Positions 47,101 through 56,100 of a DNA stretch of 64,000 bases are shown here, piece after piece. Position 1 is the stretch's first letter, and each line of letters begins with the position of its first letter. This DNA is from Dendrolimus kikuchii. Taxonomy: Eukaryota > Arthropoda > Insecta > Lepidoptera > Lasiocampidae. The stretch spans positions 5,654,272 to 5,718,271 of the forward strand of contig CM034394.1 in NCBI GenBank assembly GCA_019925095.2. The letters are read 5' to 3'. The position numbers and the translations under genes are program-made. The notes under the pieces were generated by a model that worked only from the letters and a program-made list of their open reading frames with translations, was not told the DNA's origin and ran no database searches.

Positions 47101-50100
47101 CACGCCTTAATTACGCAACAGATCGTCATGAAATTTTGCGCTAACGTTGTAAGGGGTATAGATTGGACATGGGGTAGCTTTCATTCGGTAAAAAGTACTA
47201 TTCCCTATGGATAGACGAATAGATAGATAGATAGATAGGAAATAATTTATTGTTCACCACATACACATAAAGTAAATCATTTACAGTCATATCGTGTCAA
47301 GGCAGGAACAAAGGGCGGCCTTATCGCTTTAGAGCGATCTCTTCCAGACAACCCGGGCTGTGGATTGTGTGAAAGGAATCGAGAGTGTATGACGGTGGTG
47401 TGCAAATCAAATACATGTAATTTATGTATATGATTTGCATACCACGAATATATGATAGCCGAAAAGATGACGCTCCAAACGCGTTTTATTGGCCCTACCG
47501 TTCCAATTCCCCAACAAATACATCACCATAGCAACGGCAATGACACCAGCTGAGATGAGAATGTTGAGATGGATGTGTGGTATTAAAAGAATGGATAAGT
47601 TGAGAAATGAGTACATAGGGGATCTTTGAAAGTTGCACCCGTGACTGAACAATTGAGAGGAAGAAGATTAGGGTGCTATGGGCATGTAATGAGGAGGGAT
47701 GAAAGTCGCGTGACAAAAAGAATATTCAACTACAAGATGGATGGGTACAAATGTAAAGGTAGACCAATAACGAGATAGATAGATTATGTGAATGATGATA
47801 TATATGATGATTTGTGGCGTGACAGATGTATGTCAGAATAGAGGAGTGTGGAAGGAAAAGACTTATTGTGCCAACCCCAAATAATTGGTATAAGGTGAAA
47901 GAGAAGAGACAGAAACGACAATGACATGAGAGCGAGAATTTTAACGTGTTGCTCTCATGATTGGTTCCACCTTTGCTTGTCTAGGTGGCATTATGTGTAT
48001 TTATCACTAGGTACTATGAAGTAACATTCAAGTCCGACCTAGAATCATAACATGATCACTTCATACGCTTTTTTAAACGCGAGCGAGGTTGCGGGCAGAT
48101 ATTTGTACTGTTATTTTATCATAGTATAGATTCGCGTTTGACAGCTAGCTCACATGATGCTAAGTGAAGATATGATTTAGGATGGAGCATGCTTACCTAG
48201 TACTTACCTATTCACTCGTGACTTGAAGACTATTGGTTTATATGAATCGGGAAACACAGACTCCGGTAAATTGTTTCAGTCGACAGTGGAGCGCAAACTA
48301 AGGCAAAACGTTTAGTTCTAACCAATGGCATGTCCACTATGTAACGATGGCGCAAACCGGTGCGTCTGGTTGTCCGATGATAGAAAGGGGATGGGAGAAC
48401 CAAGTCACGAAGTTCCATAGCACACACTCCAAAGTGTATCCTATAGAGAACGGAGAGACCTGCTACCCTGCGGCGATGCTCAAGGCTTCGAAACCGAGCA
48501 TCAAAAAGAGTTCTATCGCCAATCAGTCTCCTGGCTCTCCTAACAATCAATAGTATGATGTGTTCATTATATTTTTTATATATTACCGAAATTACAATCT
48601 TGATTGTAATAGTTTAAAGATTTATAAGATCTTATGTAGGCCATTTTATATAACACTAGTGGTCGCCCGTGGTCGAAATTCGACCATAATAATTTGTGGT
48701 CAAAGACTATATACTTCTATAATCACAGATTTCGCCAAGGCTACACTGTTAATTTGACTTGGACAATAAATAAAAGACTATATATGGGTGTGTGTGTCAA
48801 ATACATGGTAGTGCGTGTAATGTTTTTTCTTGATTTCATGTATTTTTTATACATAACTAAAAAAACAGCATTCGTCGCTTCTTCTCTATATAAACTATAA
48901 GTGTGCGAAATTTCATACTCCTCCGTCCGCGCAATTTTCGTGAAAAGGGGTTTTTGTTTTTGCTTCACGTATTAATATGTAGATTATGGAAAATGACATT
49001 ATAGAAAATGGCCTAAATAAGATCTTATAATCGGTTATCTCAGACCCCCAATCCTTTTTTAAATGCAAAAATCAAACTCATTGAATTATTATTCAAAAGT
49101 CGCTCAAAAACTCAATCGTGAAGTTGATGAATGTTGAATTTTCAAGTGAAAAAGTTTTAGGGTTTGATTGCTTTTAACATCGACTGGCTATTTTGAGTTG
49201 GCTTGGAAATCTGATAGCCCTTTAGGTTAACCCATATGGCATACCGTTACAATAACTTTGTACGTAAACCCATGTAACAGGGTGCCCTTTCGAGTGGAAC
49301 TTTACGGCCTATTCTGAAATTATAGGGAATTCCGCGCGGTATCGTTAGTGTAAACTTCAGACCTTCCCCATGGGAACCGTGTATATATAATAATTTTTCG
49401 GTGCAAGTAGTATCCTAGGTTGTACGGGTACATATTTGAGCGTTTGGGTTGGCCGAGGCCACAGATGTCGGAAGGCTTACTTCGCTCAAATAATTAGTGT
49501 TTGTGTTCAGAGAGGTAATGTTACTTTCAAGGTACACTGCCCTTTTTTTTATAGTCAGGGAAATTCGATTGAGGACCAAAAGCCGCGACAAGCACAGAAG
49601 CTTGGGGGAATAGTTCGCGACCTGTGTGTGGGATTCGCTAGATCGGGGGTGGCACTAGCATGCCCAGTCAGAACTGATGCCATGCTATTGCCACTCTCCA
49701 GTTAGGGATACCCACTAAAACCCCTGGGTGTTCCATCCTTCGCCTCATGCCAGGGTTATGGGTTTATGATCTAGCGTCTCCGCAGCCTCGGCAGGCGAGA
49801 GCCTCGCAAGGCCCCTTTCACTGCCGGGGGACTACTTTTATCCCCCGGCATCTTCAAGCTCTCTGAGTATACCTCCTGTGGGGTGGTTTGTAACTCGCCC
49901 CACGGGAGGAGAGGTGAGCGCGTGCGGAACACGCCGCGCCCCCATCTCGACGGCATGTGCAGGTGAGTGAGAACCCCTATACTCCAAGGGGCCCCACCCG
50001 CGACGTCCGCTTACGGTGGCCGAAGGTCCTGGCTAGCCCTCCGGCGCCGACGCTTCCTCCTTTGGCGGGAGCGGAGCAGTGATGTGCGCTCACACTCCCG

Positions 50101-53100
50101 CTCCGCCTCCTCCTTCGCGCAAGCCGCGCTCGCAGAAGGAGGAGACGGCGTCCCATCCGGTGTTACTCGTGACCACGGCCGGGAGGTACACTGCCCTGCG
50201 ACAACGATCTGGTCGGGCTGGATTGATTTCAGTTTAAACTTATTTACATTTATCATTGTATATAATTCTTCTGTATGTGAGTAGTCACTAAATTCTTCAC
50301 TTCATTCACTGATTTTGATGACATTTTTTGTAATGTTTGAGTGGGTCCCGGGATGGTTTAAATTCACAATTAGATCTGCTAGGTGATGCTGAAATCGGGT
50401 TTTAGATTTTTACTTTTTCAGGGCAGGACAACGACTGCTAGGCCTGTTACAAGTGTACATATATTATTTATTAGGTATTTTTTTATATTTTCTTCATAAA
50501 TTTTTTATGTAAATATTTTTAAAAATATAGTATTTTTTATCTATATCAAAACGCCAACATATTATCCGTGCACGAACGGAGAAAGAATACAATTTCCTGT
50601 GGCCGTGCGGCCTGTAGGAAGAGGTGACAAAACAACCCACAGCATACCGTCATAACAACCATGAGTTGTGTTCTCCAACTCACCAGCATTAGCGGCCAGG
50701 TTCCAGTGTCCTTTTAGAGAGCGGCAGCACATTGGTTGCACTTTTTTTTTCTTTTTTTTTAATGCATGAGTTCAGTAGACAGGCAGACGGCCCACTTGAC
50801 GGAAAGCGGTTACCATCGCCTATGGACATTTGCAACACCAAAGGTGCTACAAATGCGCTGCTGTTCTCTTAAGGGAGACTGGAACCTGGTCACTAATGCC
50901 GGAACACAAATCAAGGTTGTTATGGCGGCATACTCTAGACTAGGTCTGGTAGCCATCCAGTCGGGAATACCTTACCACCTGGCTATGGGTTGTTTTGTTG
51001 CCTCTTACGACAGGCCGTCCGGCCGCAGAAAATTGTATTCTTTCGCCGTTCCTGCACGGATAAAAGCACCTTTGCTTTCCATCATGTGGGCATTCTGCCT
51101 GTCTGCTGAACTCATGCAATAAAAAAACGCTGAGAAAGAATAACGTGATATAGGTAGGATTTACGGGCTTATTTGGATTGCATTTTTTAGTGGATGATTG
51201 TCACTCCTGAGGGTCTTCTTCCATTCTAATACGTAATAAAATGTTCATCCTTTGTCAAAACCCTATAGAAAGTGTATCACAAAGTAGGCGTTAAAGTCAA
51301 CGAGGCTCAATAAGGCTTCATTCTCTGCCATTATTGACTTTCGGGAAGTCGACGTGGAGTTAACACTTAATTAAACCGGTTTAAATACTTTTATATTTTA
51401 TTGGGTAGAAAGTGCAGATGGGCGTGTGATTGCACAGATAAAATGGGTAAATTGGCTATTACCGTGTATTGAGAAATAATTTATCTGGAAATGTGTTGTT
51501 TAATCCATATTACTACTACCTACCAGGTTTTGCCCGCGGCTTCACCAACATTAATGTTAATTATGTCAATCAAGTTGTTTTTCTTATGAACAGTATATTT
51601 TTTTCGGATCTAAGGTTATATGTCACCCTGAACAAACATGTCGTTATGAGAATTTTAGAAAAACTTCGCCCTCTACTCCTGACAACGTGTAGGTATGCAA
51701 AATTTCATGATGGTAGGTTGAATAATTAAGGCGTTAAAGCGTAACAAATAAACTCACATTGCACTTTATAAAAGTGGACACTTTAGGGATCAGGGATGTG
51801 ATGGATATGAAATTTATACTCTAACAGTCGTACTATGACATTGTCATGTTGTCCCTCTTTGCCATGTCAATATCCGTAGAGGCGTTATTGTACTATTGTA
51901 GCATAAGCCTCGTTCCGTCCTTCCTCTTATTTGTGAGTAGGTAGTAGCGCGACAAAAATTTTGAAATGCTACATTTCAAATTTTGAGCCGTGTCAGCACA
52001 AATGTACTGGCTTACACGTGCACTGCTCATCGCTAGCGCAAACACAGTATTGCCGTTTTTTCCACTGAAATTGTGTCCCGCGACTAAACTAAATTGATGT
52101 TTATTTAAACTGCAATGATGCCTGAAAGTTTTTTCATCATAATTAAAATATATTTTTTTATCAAAGATTCTACTCTGTTTAAGTACAATGGCATAATACG
52201 TTTTCTACTTAAATAATAATACAATAAGTCGTTATCGTCTGTTTCTTCTTCCAGCAACAAAACTTTCAACGGTTAATTATTCATTACGAACTGTATGGCG
52301 AAACACGACCGAAGAGCTAGTAATGTTGCATTGAACTACAGGTCTGCTGCGTCTGCGGAATCCAAACGACGGCAAAGGAAGCCTGACTGCATTTGCTGTC
52401 GGCCGTCTGCTACCTGCCACGTCCGTCGGTGGAGCTCCATAACATCCCTGGTGTGGATGTTTAATTATTTCCTTTTTATAGCCTTGCAGTTGCAGTGAGC
52501 TCCGCCGACAAAGACTTAGCCAACTTAATCACAAACTCACTCAATCGCAAATTCACTCAACCACCACTCACTCAACCGCAGAGTCTAGTATTAGTTTATT
52601 CTAATAATTAATGACTATAATGACTACTTCTATAAATGAAATGACTCACCGCAGCCAAACTGTATTTATTCACGTAGGGGTTGTGCGCCATGGCCATGGA
52701 CTTGTGTGCAACGAGCAGGGCGAGCGCGTTCAGCCCCCTGAATGCATCCACCCCTCTCACCTTAGCGGGGGCGTCGGATAAATCGAATACTTTCCTCAGA
52801 TTGCGTTTCAAGGAAAACGCATTGAGTAGCTTCTCGAAATTCGTCGCGCCCTCTGTGCCGTCGTCGAATAACGTTCCCAGACTCAATAGCAGTATTATTG
52901 CCAAGAAGAATGTGCTGGAGAGCAAAAGGATTTAATTAATATATACACTATACACATAATCTTAAATTAATCTCATTACGTTTTTTGAAGTGAAACTTCT
53001 TTGGAATCGTTGTGATTTGAAACTCGATGAAACAAAAAGAGGCACTAAAAAGAGATAAACACATAAATCTAAAGGACTAAGCCTGCGAGAGAATGAGATA

Positions 53101-56100
53101 AATTACATTATATTTAATCATTTAAACAATATGCTCATTAAGCATATAAGCCTTAAGAACAGACGAGTGTGCATGACAAGAGTTATGAATGTCAAAGAAG
53201 TAAGTGAGGTGTGTAAGAATGGGCCTAATTGGCGCTCTGTTGTTCGTGCCTACCCCGCAAGGGAACTGGCGTGAAGTTATGTATGTATGTATGTATGTAC
53301 TATGCTCATACAGATAGAGTTGAAAATGTTTTGAAATTTGTCGTTAATACTTCAGTTCGTGTTTTAAAGTTAAAATATATTATATCACTAGCTTCTGCCC
53401 GCGACTTAGGTTAAAAATGGCAAGTTAAAAACACCCCCCGATTTTGAAACATTCTTCATTGGTGCTCCGCTTCTATTGGTTTTAGCGTGATAATATATAG
53501 CCTATATCATCACGCTATAGATGATATAGGCTTTATTTATATCACGCCATAAGTGGGCTATCTAACACTGAAAGAATTTTTCAAATCAGACCAGTAGTCT
53601 CTGAGATTAGCGCGTTCAAGCAAACAAACAAACTCTTCCGCTTCATATATTAGTGTAAGATAGCCTTCTTCGATAAATGGACTATCTAACACTGAAAGAA
53701 TTTTCCAAATCAGACCAGTAGTTCCTAAGATTAACGCGTTCAAGCAAACAAACCAACAAAATCTTCAGCTTTATATACGAGTATTAGTATAAGATATATG
53801 AAATGTGACATCACGAAATTTAGAATCCCTCCCACCCCTTATCACACTTTGTTTCACTTCTACTGCGTGTGAACTGCACACAAACACCTTTTTTATACCA
53901 AAATTAGTACAATGAAGGAAACTTAACTTATATTGTATTCCACCTATAATGAATTCCTTTAAGACTATAAGTCTTAAGGGAACTATGTTTAAAACTTTTA
54001 GTTCAGCAGACTGTAAATTGCTTAGCTGGTGTATGCGCGAATATCTATATAAAATAGAAACTGCACTTCACTTGGACTATATTTTATATTAATTGAATAG
54101 CAGATAATATTTCACATCGACAGTTCAATAGCAACTTATCCAGAACATGATTTATCTGATTCTCATATAAATAGATTAAGTTTTTGGAATATATGTACTA
54201 GCATGAATACTACGTATTTCTCAATTACCAGACTATAAGTAGAATACTATATATAGATCATCGAAGTCAATGGGTAAGATTAATTAATTACATTAAATAC
54301 AATAGTGAATAAAACAGTATACACAACTAACATTAATCTTCCAATAAGCTTTATATTAAGAACTTGTCCATCCAAAAATTGCCTGGAAGAGATTGCTTTA
54401 GGAAGGTTGACCTTTTATTGTTCTACCTTGTAGTATTTATTATAATTGTGTGTTTCTTGTTATCATGTTCGTAATAAAGAGAATTACATTGTATTAACTC
54501 ATTAGGATTTATTTTAAAACTAATACTTGTGCTTTCTACCTAGGATTTATTTTAAAACTAATACTTGTGCTTTCTACCTATAATCCCGACTGCAAGTAGA
54601 ATATTAAGTCTAGGTCATCATCATCTATAGGTAAGGTGCTTAGAAGACTGGCTACGCTACCTCGCTAGGTCGTCATACTGATCCAGTGTCCGATCTATGC
54701 ACAGACTTGATCACCTGAAGATTTGTTTAGACATTATCAGAGCTCTTTGTAGGCTCACGGCCTCAGGACCCCACTGTCCAAGCATCTCAACGTTGCATGA
54801 GTGATTCAGTTGTTTCAAAAATATATAACTACATATTTTGTATTCTTATCAGCCTCTGTCTCTAATCGGAGTAGAGATCTTATTTACTCTCTTAATTTTA
54901 TTGTTATTTTATGCTGTTAGACAAAATTGTATTAGCCTAACGTCTGTGCCTTCAATACTAATGTTTTTCGATCTGTCTAAGATATGAGTCATGATAAAAT
55001 ATTTATTATTCAGCCCGGGTCTTTCAATATTTTTATGACAACCTTGACAGCCGGAACAGTTGTGTTTATAATTTACAAAATAATAGTTGCACGTTTCAGA
55101 GATCAGATTTAGGCGAATGTAGATAAGTCTTTAAAATATATGAGATTTTTACTTTCTGTTTAATTCAATAGATGCGGAGATATGCGCTTCCAAAGTTGTA
55201 AAAAATGGGTTCATGTATACATATTTTATATTGCATGAGTTCAGCAGACAGGCAGACGGCTCACCTGATAGAAAGCGGTCGCCATCGCCTATGGACATTT
55301 GTAACACCAAAAGTGCTACCAACGTACTGCCACTCTCTAAAGAGTGACTGGACCCTGGTGACTAATGCCGGAATACAACTCAAAGTTGTTATGGCAGCAT
55401 ACCTTAGATCAGGGGTGGTAGCTATCCAGTCGGGCAATTGCCCTACCATGTAATTACATATGTATGTATATAAATTAATCCAAGGTGATAGAACTTTAAA
55501 AATACTTTTTCTAGAAAATTAATAGTTTTTAAAATAAGGGACATGTTACATTACATGGCTTTATTAACGTTCTGCAACCAAATGGCAAAAACAGCTATAA
55601 AACCCTTCACTTAGTGTCTGTGTTTTGTGTGTATCTGTGTTAAATGTTGCAACCAACAAAACCTTTAGCAATCGAAATTTGCGCGTAGGGTGCAGCTTCA
55701 TTGTATTGCTATGATCACATACATCGTTAATAACCAGTTTTTGAGTATCTGTTGTGTACATATTTTATGTCTTTATTTATTTATCCGTGCAGGAACGGAG
55801 AAAGAATACAATTTCCTGCGGCCGGGCGGCCTATCGTAAGAGGCGAAAAAAAACCCACAGCCAGGTGGGAAGGTATTTGCCCGACTGGATGGCTACCACC
55901 CCTGGTCTAGAGTATGCCGTCAAAACAACCTTGAGTAGTGTTTCGGCGTCAGTGGTCAGGTTTCAGTCTTCATTAAGAGAGCAGCAGCGCATTTATAGCA
56001 TCTTTGGTGTTACATATGTCTATAGGCGATGGTAACCGCTTTCCATCAGGTGGGCTGGCTATCTGCCTGTCTGCTGAACTCTGCCATAAAAAAAATATGT

